From Lepeophtheirus salmonis (Eukaryota; Arthropoda; Copepoda; Siphonostomatoida; Caligidae): 64,000 bases of DNA. The stretch lies in NCBI RefSeq assembly GCF_016086655.4, contig NC_052131.2, forward strand, positions 35,341,705-35,405,704. The letters are read 5' to 3'. The position numbers and the translations under genes were made by a program. The notes beneath the pieces were generated by a model. It was not told where the DNA came from. It made no database searches and saw only the letters and a program-made list of their open reading frames with translations. This document shows positions 35,261-45,718 of this stretch, piece by piece (the first letter of the stretch is position 1; each line of letters opens with the position of its first letter).

Positions 35261-37914
35261 ATTTTCCACATATGTCCAATTGATACTCACTTGACTAAAT
35301 ACAATTAAAATTCGTATAGCATAGTAGAAATGAGACAATTTTTACTGTACTTTTCCATTTTTGTTTTTTTTTTCAGACATTTGATATATAATTATTTTCT
35401 ATTAATATACATCTCCAAGTATACCCAGGTAAAGATAAATACGTGTGAAAATATATATAAGGTATTAGAAGAAAGTACAAAATAATATTAATATAAATAA
35501 TAACTTAATAATTTTTGTTATTTTTATACCATTAATACATACTTTTTTATAAATTTTTAAAGTCAACTAGTATCCTTTTTTAGCAATAGATTATGATTTG
35601 AACAATGGACGGTGAGCATACTATAAATTAAAAAGCTAATACATAATATCTTTTAAATACGTGCTAAAACAATATATGTAAGTACGCATTTAAAAAAAAC
35701 AGTTATTGTAAGTAATAGTAGCATCAAAGGTTTTTACTACAACTACAAAAATAACTTTTCATAGGATAATACCAGGAAAAAAAGTCAAAGTAAAAGTTTC
35801 AATGTAAAAACAAAATATTTAGTTTTATTTGCATAAGTATGTGACAGTGCAGGTGTGGATAATAATGACTTATATAAGAATTTAACACTAAAAATATCAT
35901 AGACAAAAATAAAGTTAGGAGAATGATGATTCAAGAAGGAGAAGAAAGTACTGCAAAAATTTCAATGTCAGTAACTGGAATATATTTTTATTCAAAACAA
36001 GATGATTCATTTAATAATAAAAAATTAGCTGATAAGTTTTACCGAAAAAAAGAACCTGTATCTTTGATTTTAAACCAAATAAAATGTATTTAGGACATTT
36101 TACAAGAAATACTGAAAAACTTAACATTTTTGTGTTGAAATTATTCGCTTGAATAACTAATAATTTTAACTGGGATAAGCTATTGTTATTCTTCATACTG
36201 ATATAAAAAGGTACGAATAATAATTTCACTATAATTGATTATCATAAAAAATGGCTTTTGAGGTTTGTTTTTCCATTGATAAATGTAAAGATGAATTGCT
36301 AGGATCCTATATTTTACGTAAAAGCACAGGACAAAGGCAAGTACCCCCTTAAAACCATCTGTTGTAATTGTTGTTAAAACACTGAAATGCTGCTCGTCAA
36401 AACAAATGTGAGCATTACTATATAATGTCTGAAATTTATTTGTTTTTTGTTAAATTTGGGCTTAAAACATTTATGGTTCTCAATTCTAGTTGTCACTCAA
36501 ATAAATGCTATTCTATAACATTCTACTTGTTAATATAATTAGCATAGCCCATAAAAATATTACTAATCTTTTTCTATGAAATATTTTTTAATATAATAAA
36601 CAACATTTGAGCAAAATTAAGACAAATTAAATTTCAATCAATTGTCGATAGCCCAAAAAAAAATTCAGACCTGAAATTTTACATTTTGTTTTTCAATAGT
36701 ATGTATCAATTTTTTATCACTATTCATTTATCCATTCTCAAAAAACTAGTTTTGACCACTAGTAATGGGCTACCCTACTGTGTATATCCATAATTGTATT
36801 GAGCGTTAATGACACGTGTGTTGCAGTCTTTTCTTTTGGAGAGAATTAAAATAATTTTTTTCTCTTTCTATGAGTTTAATAATCAATATGATTTCTTTGA
36901 ATTGATTAATTATTCAAGGAGGTCAACGTTTCAGAATTATTGTAATATATATGTAAATGATGTTTTTCCATCAATGGAACAGTTTTCCCGGACTAAAAAC
37001 AGTATCTTCATTCTTATGATTTCCAAGAAAAAATATAATATTTTTATTGTTGATAGTAAGGAAGTGTTAAATGGGCTACGAATAAATCTTATTTGTCCTC
37101 AATGTAAGGCAATTTGCCAAACAAATAGTTTGTTAATTTAAAGAAAATAAATAAATGAGTTTGTAAATTTAAATTAAAAAAATAAATGAGGCTATAATAA
37201 TGATAAATTTTATTTAAATGGGCATTACTTGTCCAAAAAAAGTCCCATAAATCAATTGAAAACACTAAATTATAGTCAATATTTTTGATTATCTCATTTC
37301 CTTTCGCAAATTTAAACATACATTCCATAATTAATCAAAAAATGTCAATAATCGATTTTGCCGTTAATATTTATATGTAAGAAAATATTAGGATTTCTCA
37401 ATAACTGAATTATTACTCAAACTTTCTACTTAGCTGAAACCCCACATATGTGCTGAAAAACTATATTTTTATACTTTTTCCTACTTTTAATCTTTTAAGG
37501 GGAAAAATAACACTAAATCATGTAAATGTTGTAAAAAACATTTTTCTAAAAATAAGATATTTCGGTTAATAAAAGTCATTTAAATGTTTATCTAGGTAAA
37601 AACGATAAGGAAAACACCATTTCGTCTCAAAGGCAAATAAAAGTTCAAATAGTATTATTTAATAATGTAATCTTTCTTCAAAGTCTTAAAATATACCATA
37701 TTCGATTATATTTTTAATTATGTAACATCCCCAGATAGAACAAACAAAGTTTATTTAAAAAAATAAAATCATTATTGATCAATAAATATGATTTTTTATA
37801 AGGGCATACCTATAAATCCTTCAGATATTTATAGAACTTAAAAAACTATAAAGGCAAATTGTATAATTTTGTTTGTTTAAAAAAATAAACATTTATACAA
37901 ACATATGTGGTTGA
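35261..37914. other. AT-rich stretch without recognisable gene
   Basis: No recognised gene. The forward frame 36809-37141 (110 codons) is unassigned and looks chance-like. At 36750-36785 the sequence ends ctaccctactgtg before TA, which could be a Tc1-type end, but no partner was found. Confidence 0.45.
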
Positions 37915-38830
37915 TATATTTAAAAATCATGTCGCTCTCTGCAGTAATTATATTCTCAATCTGTTAGTAGTATGTCTTTTATGCCTTTTTTACCTCCATT
38001 GGATTAACCTTGGCCCATTCATTCCTTACAATGCGTTAAAGTCTGACAAAAGTGCTACGGGAAACTATACAAACCTCACACTACAACTTTCTTAAAAAGT
38101 AAAACTCCCAAGGAATACAATCAGGAGAGTTGGGGGACTAGGGCCTAGTGTCTCAAATTGCTGTAACATTAGCCCGCCGGAATTTTACTATAAACTTGGA
38201 TCTATGGTCAGGAATTGAATCTTGCTAAAAGATAAATTTGTAATACCCAGCCACCTCCTTCATCCAGGGTATCACAACGTCCTGATACACGGAGATAGTG
38301 ATTTGGAGGCCAAAATCAAATTTGTGGGGAGTCATGGGATCTTTATTGTTGCTGATCACTCCCCATAACATTATTTGGAGAGGAAAATTGGTTCTGTGTT
38401 TTGGTAGTTCCTCTGATTATTCTTTGGAAAACAAATTAGTCATTTTGGGATTCTCTGATCTGTCCACAGAAAATAACTTATCATCAGCCTCTTTGAATTA
38501 ACAACGTTTTGGCATAATGAGCTGTTGTTAAGAGATTTTCGACTCCAAATAGATACAATATAAGACCCAAGTACATGTTAATGACCAAAGAGATGTTCCT
38601 CCTTTTTAAATTGCAGTTCTTGACAAGCTCAGACATGGGGATAATTTTTAGCCAAGATCCTTGGAGTTCACTTTTTCTCAGGCAAACAGTTATGACATCT
38701 TCTTTGGCTTAGAAATTTCATTAAATTTCTTTACAAAATCATTGACAGTGGTCCAGGCATATTCAGTATTGTTGATGATGTCCTTTGCTATGTGAACGGC
38801 GTAAATTGATACCATCATTTCTTATGTTTC
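37915..38830 (-). pseudogene. Tc1/mariner transposase relic, nearly full length
   Basis: The reverse strand carries most of a Tc1-like transposase from N- to C-terminus. It reads YAVHIAKDIINNTEYAWTTV (helix-turn-helix, about 38815-38755), MSELVKNCNLKRRNISLVIN (second DNA-binding part), KLFSVDRSENPKMTNLFSKE (after the first acidic region), then EELPKHRTNFPLQIMLWGVI, VYQDVVIPWMKEVAGYYKFI, and QDSIPDHRSK carrying the second catalytic aspartate. NSPDCIPW carries the third. WAKVNPMEVKKA and RIENIITAESD finish the tail near 37920. Stops and frameshifts break it in several places although all acidic positions can still be located. No terminal inverted repeats were identified. It is a different subfamily from the elements at 43258 and 55924. 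Confidence 0.8.
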
Positions 38831-40471
38831 GACTTGTTCCGTTGTTATTGTTTTAAATATTAGAAAAATAGTGGATATGGTCTATTAAGCTGACAACTCA
38901 ACCTCTTGCAAGAACTTTAAAAAATATTTTTTTTTCAATGTTTCAGTTTCTGTAAAGGCTACAAAATTCGCGACAGATTTATAAAGTACGGCCTAGCATA
39001 AAATTCTTTTTTGATATATTGACAAACTTACAAAAGTAATCAGTTAGCTTTAAATTAAGCTTTTGAATATTTTGACTACTACCCAGAAAATTTAATCAAT
39101 ACAAAACTAAGGTGGTACGAAAAATTAATTATGTATAAAATAAATTTGGTGAATTAACTTTTTGAGAGACACTCAATCATTCAACTTTGTGAAATTTTAT
39201 TTCACTGAGACTACATAATTATCTTTTTTAATCATTTAAATGTTGATTTTTGTTGTTGTTTTTTTCTTTTAAATTCAATCATGTATAAAAAAGGTACATT
39301 CAGTCGATATACTAAGACATACTTTAATATAATAGTATAATCAATCTAGATAAATGATTAATCATTTATTAGGAGAAAAAAATAAAATATTTTGGAAATT
39401 AATTTATATAAAAAATTAAAGAATGGAAAAACATCAAAACTTTATAGCATTAAATTTGTATATTTGCCGTCATTTCACTTCCATTTTTTTAAATATACAA
39501 GTAGCACATATTTTTTATTACCCACAAGCATAAAAAAGAGTAATTTATAGCGTGCTCTGCTTTGGATAAAAATATATTTTGTTTTCTTATTGGTTAAATG
39601 TTGTAATATGGGAGGAACGTAAAATAAAAAAAAAGTAAAAAATAACAATCCTAAAGACTAAACAGGTAGCTGCTATCTGACATTATTATTATTACTTTAC
39701 ACACACATAAATGCAGTTTTTTGGTTAGTCTCTAGTCATAAGTCAATACTAGAAATTCGACTATTATAGAGCGCAATGAGAAAGTAGGAGGAATCATTTG
39801 TTGTAGAGTTTTAAGTTCAAGTTCTAGTTGGAATTGGAGTAAAATGGATAATCGACATTGTTTTAACTTCTGTCTGCCTAGATCTGAATTTAGATTTGTG
39901 TTGATTTCCTTTTTATCATACCTATTTTACTAAAACGTCATGTCAGCCTAGTTGTTCTCCAGGAATCTAACCAGACCTTCCTTTAATTGCCTGGATAACT
40001 ACGTTTATTTTTTTTCTTTACATAACGACATACGTTATTTATGTTCCATGAAGTAAAACTTTAATCATGTGATTAGTACTGGCAAAATAAAAGAATTATA
40101 TTACTAGAAATAGATAATAAATTTACCATAAATAATAGTACAAAAAAAATTGACAAAATAAGCTAGAGGGCTATTCACTAACCACTGGAGAGTGGTGTCC
40201 AATAATTAATGTATTGCTTACGAGACTTTTGTTTGAAACGTAATTTATATGTAATTGCTAACATGTAAAATTATAATTCAAATTTTCTTAAGCTATATCA
40301 ACAGTTAGTTTTGAATATTTTGTGAGCTACTGAATATCATTATTTTTCCTTTTTAAAAGAGATTGATGTGTGACTAAGTGTTTTGTGTTTGACATTATTT
40401 TTTAGAGGGTTTTATAAGTTAACTTGAGACAAAAGGGTTGAAAGAAACCAAGGGATTTGGTTCTTAAGGGA
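38831..40471. other. Stretch without recognisable gene
   Basis: Nothing was assigned. The region 39750-39980 is less AT-rich but shows no motif. A small inverted word accact..agtggt lies near 40184-40199 and is probably chance. Confidence 0.45.
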
Positions 40472-41836
40472 ATGACATCACAAAATTTTACGGAAAGCCA
40501 CTCGGAGCCCACTAATCATGGATATTCAAAAGTAAGGAATAATAATAAGAAAAATGCTGTGTTATTGGAAGAAATAAAATAAAAAGAAGAAACTAACGGT
40601 ATTAAGAAGAGTGCCAAAATAGCTTGCAATGTACAGCATATCGATATGTCTGACGTTACCAGAAGTAGGAAGAACAATTCAAAACAATTAAAGAAGGAAA
40701 AAAATTAAAAAAAATTAAAAGATTAGTGACAACCCTTTCAGGGAATTTTTTTGTTTGGATTGAAGGGTTAGTCAAGGTAATACGGTGAGCAGATTTATTC
40801 CCAGCCCTAAAGATTATAAGAAAATATTTGATGATCTTAAACTCAGTTGGGATAAAAAAAAAAAAGATTAAATGAAGTAAAAGCGGAGCCGGGTTACAAC
40901 AAAAAGTACAACCAACATGATAATTAAATATAAGCATATTTTAGGCTTTACTAAAATAAACGAAGAAGTTGGTTTAACAATTAGAGGCTCAAGGGAATAA
41001 GAGAAATTTAAACCTGCGTAGAAGTTAAAGTAAATAATGGCTCAAAAACTAATGTTGTGATTCTTAAAGAGACCCTGAGCAGATTTGATTGGTGAAATAG
41101 AAAGTATCAACCATAGAAAAGAGTCTGAGTATGAAGAGGAAAACAAAAATTATTGAAAGTTTTAATAAATTGCTGTCCGGAAAACTGAGAATAAAAATAA
41201 GATTAAATAAAAAACTCCCTGCAATAATTCCCGTGACTGGCAGAAAAGTTGAGTTATCATTAAAAATTCAAGAATTGCATTGCTTCAAAATATGGATATA
41301 TTAAAGCTTTGTGCACGGCTATAAAGAACACTCCATATTGGGAGTTAGAAAGAAATTTCAGGAGGTAATTAGGATTTCCTATTTTAATAAAAGATATTGC
41401 AGGAATGAAGGATACCAACGAAACTTTTAGGAGGGAAGAGGAAGGTGAAATGAATGAAGAAGAAAAAGAAAGAACCGAAAGAGCCAGTAAGCATATTCTT
41501 GAAGAAAATTATACCAAAGAAGAAGTAACATTTGTCGAATATGTAAAAGCTGCTTAACCTATGACTGAGCTTAATAAGATTGATCAATGTAGAGAAAATA
41601 ACAAAAACAGAGAATACACCAACATATATAAAATTATCAAATTAAGTGAAGAAGAAGCAGGGGGAATCCTTGACATAAATAATTTTAGTGTCGAAGGGCA
41701 ACCCTTCAGAAAAGATTGGGAGATGGTATTGAGAAATAAATCGGATCTTCTGAAGAAAACTTGTACCAATATAAAGTCTACACAGAATCGTAAAAGAGGA
41801 TTAGAGCGAGCTCTGAAGGATAACAAAAGATTATGA
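40472..41836 (+). pseudogene. LINE relic C: ORF1-like charged protein
   Basis: This is a forward strand upstream of a LINE endonuclease. An ATG at 40472 starts MTSQNFTESHSEPTNHGYSK and leads into a lysine/asparagine-rich frame broken by several stops and frameshifts. A long open piece at 41400-41536 (EEKERTERASKHILEENYTK) ends at a stop. The ATG-started frame 41561-41836 then gives MTELNKIDQCRENNKNREYT, INNFSVEGQPFRKDWEMVLR and LKKTCTNIKSTQNRKRG. The highly charged, coiled-coil-prone composition and the position just 5' of the endonuclease fit LINE ORF1, an RNA-binding protein that packages the transcript. No zinc knuckle is visible. The assignment is mainly positional. Confidence 0.55.
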
Positions 41837-41969
41837 GATGCAAGTTATCGGATGAGTGGGCTACAAGAAAAAAGTTTTTATTCAGATAAGTTATTTACGA
41901 GTATTTAAGATATCCTCATACACAAGGCATGCCCCCAATAATTTTCTTTTATGTTAAGTATAAAATTAA

Positions 41970-43255
41970 AGTTAATTTGATCCAATGTTAATTCTATTTC
42001 GGACAAAAGTAAACGTAAAAAGCACAATTGAACATCTTTCGTCGTTTGATACAGATGTATTGTCTGTATGCGACACTACAATGTTGGAAGTGAATTCAAG
42101 GGATTGTTTTCCCAATGGGTAGGATGTTTTACAGGCATCTGGTATTAAAAAAGTGGCCAACCATCCTTCAAGGGGAATTTTTCTAACGAATAAAAGGGAA
42201 TTAAAGCCTCAGTGGTTAGCCAGGGACGTGGGTGGTAACTACTCGGTGCTATCAATAAATTGAATATGTAGAGATGTTCAAATTGTATCAATTTACGGGC
42301 ATAATAAGGATGATCCGTCATTTTATCGGGGCATTGATTATATTTTTTGTCAGAGAATCTTCAAAATAATGAAGATGTTATAGTAATGGGAGATTTTAAT
42401 CTGGTATTAGTTCAGGAAAGGTATACTTTAAATTATAAGAATACTAATAATAGAAATGCTAAGAAATAATTAAAAAATATATATAGTAAAAGAAACCTGG
42501 AGGATGAAGTCATAAAGTTTAATAAGACTCCTGAACTTTCCTTTTTTCATTATAAGTGGGGAGTATGTTAGTAAGAGTTCGAGGATTTACTATTTCTTTG
42601 CATCAGAAGATTTATTTCCTGTTATATCAGATTATGAAAAGATAGTTACTGGGATGTCAGATCATAACACAATTATGTTAACTATGTTAGATTAAAAAAA
42701 ATATTCCAAGAATCATTGGAAAAGGAAACTGAGTGAACTAAATGATAATATCACTCCTTTGAAAATTGAATATATTATCAAAGATATTTTTAGAAAATTA
42801 ATGATAAAAGGAAATCAAATCTCCATCACATGTATTGAAATTAACTATAGACTGCTCTAAAAGAGATTGTATTAAATTAGGTGTTAGATTGAGCGAGGAA
42901 AGGAAAAGAAGGCATGATAACCTACTCCTAGTCAAGGCAAGAGATATAGACAGTGGAGATACAGCTACAAATTAATAATTACAACATATTATTTTAACCT
43001 ATTAACAAGGGTATTTAATTAGGTATCGGCTCAATGAGTTCCAAAAGAGGAGGTACTTCTCAATAGGATAACACAAATTAAACGAAGTAGAATGGCCATA
43101 AAAGATGTGAGGGTACTTCTAGATGTACGTGGCAGAGTGGAGACAAATCCAAGGAAGGTGACCAAAATGGTTACCAATATTATCAAGAAATGTAAAGTGC
43201 AGACACTGCATGGATTATAATAAAAAGTCGTACATAAAATGTACTTTCATCTCAG
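41970..43255 (+). pseudogene. LINE relic C: apurinic-type endonuclease and linker
   Basis: This forward-strand endonuclease nicks the target DNA so that the LINE RNA can be reverse transcribed. In order it shows VNVKSTIEHLSSFDTDVLSV with CDTTMLEVN (41998-42095), KVANHPSRGIFLTNKREL (42150-42200), the motif VIVMGDFNLVL (42380-42412), KTPELSFFHYKWG (42529-42570), and MSDHNTIMLTMLD (42655-42695). The GDFN and SDH words are hallmark residues of the exo/endo/phosphatase fold. The linker SELNDNITPLKIEYIIKDIF and MAIKDVRVLLDVRGRVETNP (43090-43150) lead to the junction with an inserted Tc1-like element at 43256. There are several frame breaks. The RT start resumes at 44472 on the other side. Confidence 0.8.
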
Positions 43256-43257
43256 TA

Positions 43258-43284
43258 CCGGGCCGTGCAGAATTTTTTACCGAT
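43258..43284. repeat. Left terminal inverted repeat of the Tc1-like element
   Basis: ccgggccgtgcagaattttt starts immediately after TA. The first 12 bp match the inverted right end perfectly. Confidence 0.9.
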
Positions 43285-43385
43285 TTTTGTTCAGATCATA
43301 TTGCGGACAATAATGACATTTTGAATGACTTGAGAAACAATTTATTCATACATTTTTAGATTAATAAAATAGTTTATGATCAAAT

Positions 43386-44323
43386 TTAATCAATGTAGCC
43401 ACCATTTGACTCAATGGCACTGGTCAGGCGACGTTTGAAGCTGCCACAGACTTGCTGGATGTAATCGGCATCCATGGAGACCCAGGCCTTGTTAACAGCA
43501 GTCTTTAAGGCATTTATGCTCTTGTGTCGTTTTTTTGCAGGGCTTGGTCTCCACGTGGGCCTAGATAGAGAAGTCTAGTGGGTTCAGACCTGGGCTCTGA
43601 GGGGGCCAGTAGTCCTTGGCCAAAAGTTCATGTTGTCCTTGAGCTACTCCTGAGCTTTCTTGGAAGCGTGGGCAGGTGCTCCATCTTGTTGAAAAACCCT
43701 AGGAGAGTTGCCGACTATGGATTTGATCCACTGAAGGACCTTGGACGCCAGAATCTTAACATAATCCTCCACTGTTAATCTGAGCCAGTGGGGAATCATA
43801 CCGGCGTCATGGCTTTCCCGTTGGATCTCCAAACATCTCCAAAGCTCACAACACGGTCATTTTGCCTGTTGAAAACAGGATCGACCTTAAAAGTTTTTTC
43901 ATCTTCATCTGAAAAAATGATGATGCGTCCAGATGAGCTCTTGATATCATTCAAGATTTTTTTAAGTCTGACTTCTAGCTGACGTTAAGTTAGCAGAGGG
44001 CGTTCAGTAAGCCTTAGGGACTTTCCTCCAGCCCTTTTCAATGCCCTTGAAACAGTTGATGTCGACGTTCCCATCTTTCTGGCCATGTTGGCAATGGACC
44101 TGTTGGGAGTCCTCTTGAACACTGTCTTTACTTGCCTTGTTGAGACAGTGGACTTCCTGCCAGCCCCAGGGGAATGCTTGAGATCACCCCCAGCCTCCAA
44201 GCACTTGGAAACGTTGTCAATTGTCTTCAACGAGGCCCCAACCTGTTCCTTAATGTTGTTATTATGCACTCCCGCTCGGAGGAGGGCTGCAATTTCGATC
44301 CTCTTTGTTTCCTGATTGGACAT
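43386..44323 (-). pseudogene. Tc1-like transposase with lost third catalytic aspartate
   Basis: The N-terminal frame (44323-43985) is open for 112 codons: MSNQETKRIEIAALLRAGVH, then LKTIDNVSKCLEAGGDLKHS, GAGRKSTVSTRQV and STSTVSRALKRAGGKSL. These are the two helix-turn-helix parts that bind the terminal repeats. After a stop the catalytic domain follows: IIIFSDEDEKTF (first aspartate, about 43925-43890), then a frameshift, DYVKILASKVLQWIKSI, and VFQQDGAPAHASKKAQE (second aspartate, about 43700-43650). The third block reads PPQSPGLNPLDFS where families have SPDLNP, so the third catalytic aspartate is glycine. A stop follows in IFS-I-*-AHVE. The tail NKAWVSMDADYIQQVCGSFK and SNGGYID ends at 43386. 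The net length is not a multiple of three. It is inactive by stops, frameshifts and the lost aspartate. Confidence 0.9.
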
Positions 44324-44442
44324 GGTCTAACGTGTGGAAGTTGTTACACTCTCACACGAAGGATTTTTGTTTATCTTAACAGTAAAAATACAAAACAATC
44401 AGATTGGTTGCCACAAAATCTCTTAAAAAGCATATTTACATC

Positions 44443-44469
44443 ATTGGTAAATAATTTTGCACGGCCCGG
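44443..44469. repeat. Right terminal inverted repeat of the Tc1-like element
   Basis: aattttgcacggcccgg ends immediately before TA and mirrors the left end. The inner part diverges slightly (ttggtaaat against a left ttttttacc). Confidence 0.9.
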
Positions 44470-44471
44470 TA

Positions 44472-44720
44472 TACATTGGTGATGAGGTTAAAAATGGTGA
44501 AATATTCTATGTAACAAAAATGGAAGACTCTTTTAAGAAGGAATTAGAAAAGAAAATTGGTATTGAAGAAATTAGAGAGTGCATTAGGTCATATATTTAA
44601 AAAAAATATCTCCTGGACCTGATGGGTTTCCGATGGAATTTTAAAAGAAATATACACCGCTTTTTTCTCGATTATTAGAGGAAATAAAAAATGTAGGGAT
44701 TTTCCAGTGATTGTTTACCG
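44472..44720 (+). pseudogene. LINE relic C continued: start of RT domain
   Basis: Directly after the Tc1-like insertion, the LINE C frame resumes with MEDSFKKELEKKIGIEEIRE, then ISPGPDGFPMEF (about 44612-44645), an early RT motif of L1/Tx1-type LINEs, and YTPLFSRLLEEIKNVGIFQ. The remainder of the RT is missing beyond about 44720. Together with 41970-43255 this shows one LINE split by the transposon. Confidence 0.8.
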
Positions 44721-44841
44721 AAGAAAAATGTTCTCTCTTCTGATGTTTCACCATAAATACTACCCAAGGTTAGTAAGTTGGTAACTACTCTATACTTCAT
44801 CCAAATTAATGAATAGTCAGCCATCCTATTAAGGCTTCTGA

Positions 44842-45082
44842 TTATCTCCTTGACCGAAGCATTAAAGCTAACCGATCTTCCTTTCTCTTTATTTGATTTA
44901 TAAATTGATTTTGTTTTGATTTGCCCACTAAAAGCATTCTCAGCCTATTGTTTCCTATCCTTTTCATAAAATTAATAAAACTACCCCTTTGATTACAATT
45001 CATCAAGACGATTTCATCGAAGAATCTTCTTTGATTATCTTGACATAGTATGCAGAAATAGCAATATCGTTTATAACATTAA
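44842..45082 (-). CDS. Unrecognised small ORF
   Basis: This reverse-strand frame is open for about 79 codons with no ATG near its upstream limit. The text begins with a cysteine-rich stretch (CYKRYCYFCILCQ) and continues FINFMKRIGNNRLRMLLVGK and IKRKEDRLALMLRSRR before the stop. Its composition is basic and coding-like. It lies between the truncated LINE C and repeat R1 copy 2, so it is probably an element fragment, but I cannot name the family. Confidence 0.25.
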
Positions 45083-45215
45083 ATATCCCAGTAAATTATC
45101 GATTTTTGACAAAAAGTTGTCATCGCCAAGAGAATGATTAATTATTTTGAAGGGCGTCAAAGGGTAATCAAATCGTCGAGACCAACGAAAAGAAAAAATG
45201 TACCTGTTATAAATG

Positions 45216-45718
45216 CACAATCATCTTAAACATTTACCAGAGTTTGATGAAAAAAGTACAGGCAAGACTATAGAAAATTGATCTTTGGTCATAAGTATGG
45301 CTTGTAATTTTTCTTACTTCATGGTAGGATATTTGAATTGCTTTGTTATGTTTCTTACTTCATGGTAGGATATTTGAATTGCTTTGTTATGTTTCACATG
45401 TAAATCATATATCAATATTTGTCAATTTTCCACGGTAGAATTATTACTTGCTTGAATTAGAAATAAAAATTAAATTACAAGAATGAGTCAATGTTAAGAA
45501 TTCAACTCCATACCGTAACTTTATTATTTTGTTTATACTTAATAAAAATTATCTTCCACACCCAGAAGAACACCAGTATCCAATCAAATTCCAGTGAACC
45601 TAGTTAAGCTGTTAAAAAATTATATTAAATTAATTCTAATATCATAAAAAAATTCTAAAATTTACTGTAATTATCTTTGATTTGATTTTCAATGCACTGT
45701 CGTTCTGAAAGGGTTAAT
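45216..45718. repeat. Dispersed repeat R1, copy 2
   Basis: This is the same-orientation counterpart of 34249-34732, sharing acatttacc.gagtttga, gttatgtttcacatgtaa, ggtagaattattacttgctt and the terminal gaaagggttaat. It is longer mainly because of an internal 41-bp exact tandem duplication at 45310-45391. There is no coding frame or inverted-repeat structure. Confidence 0.75.
45310..45391. repeat. Exact 41-bp tandem duplication inside repeat R1
   Basis: Two identical 41-bp units lie at 45310-45350 and 45351-45391, each beginning tttcttacttcatggtagga and ending gctttgttatg. Copy 1 of R1 (34249) has only one counterpart, so the duplication is specific to this copy. Confidence 0.95.

Larger units (their letters stand above)
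43258..44469 (-). mobile_element. Complete-length Tc1-like transposon inserted in LINE C
   Basis: This 1,212-bp element is flanked by TA at 43256-43257 and 44470-44471, the target duplication expected for Tc1/mariner. The outer ends are inverted copies: ccgggccgtgca at the left and tgcacggcccgg at the right (12 bp perfect, then imperfect for about 15 more). The transposase lies on the reverse strand. The intact ends and visible target site make this one of the best-preserved insertions in the window, although its protein is broken. Confidence 0.92.

Noticed and set aside
36745..36790. Possible Tc1-type terminus (ctaccctactgtg before TA)
   Set aside because: No inverted partner and no transposase nearby. 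A TA following is expected by chance here.
34249..45718. R1 copies as the two LTRs of one 11-kb retrotransposon
   Set aside because: The interior holds unrelated elements (hAT end, Tc1 relic, LINE, Tc1), the copies are considerably diverged, and there are no TG...CA ends or priming site.
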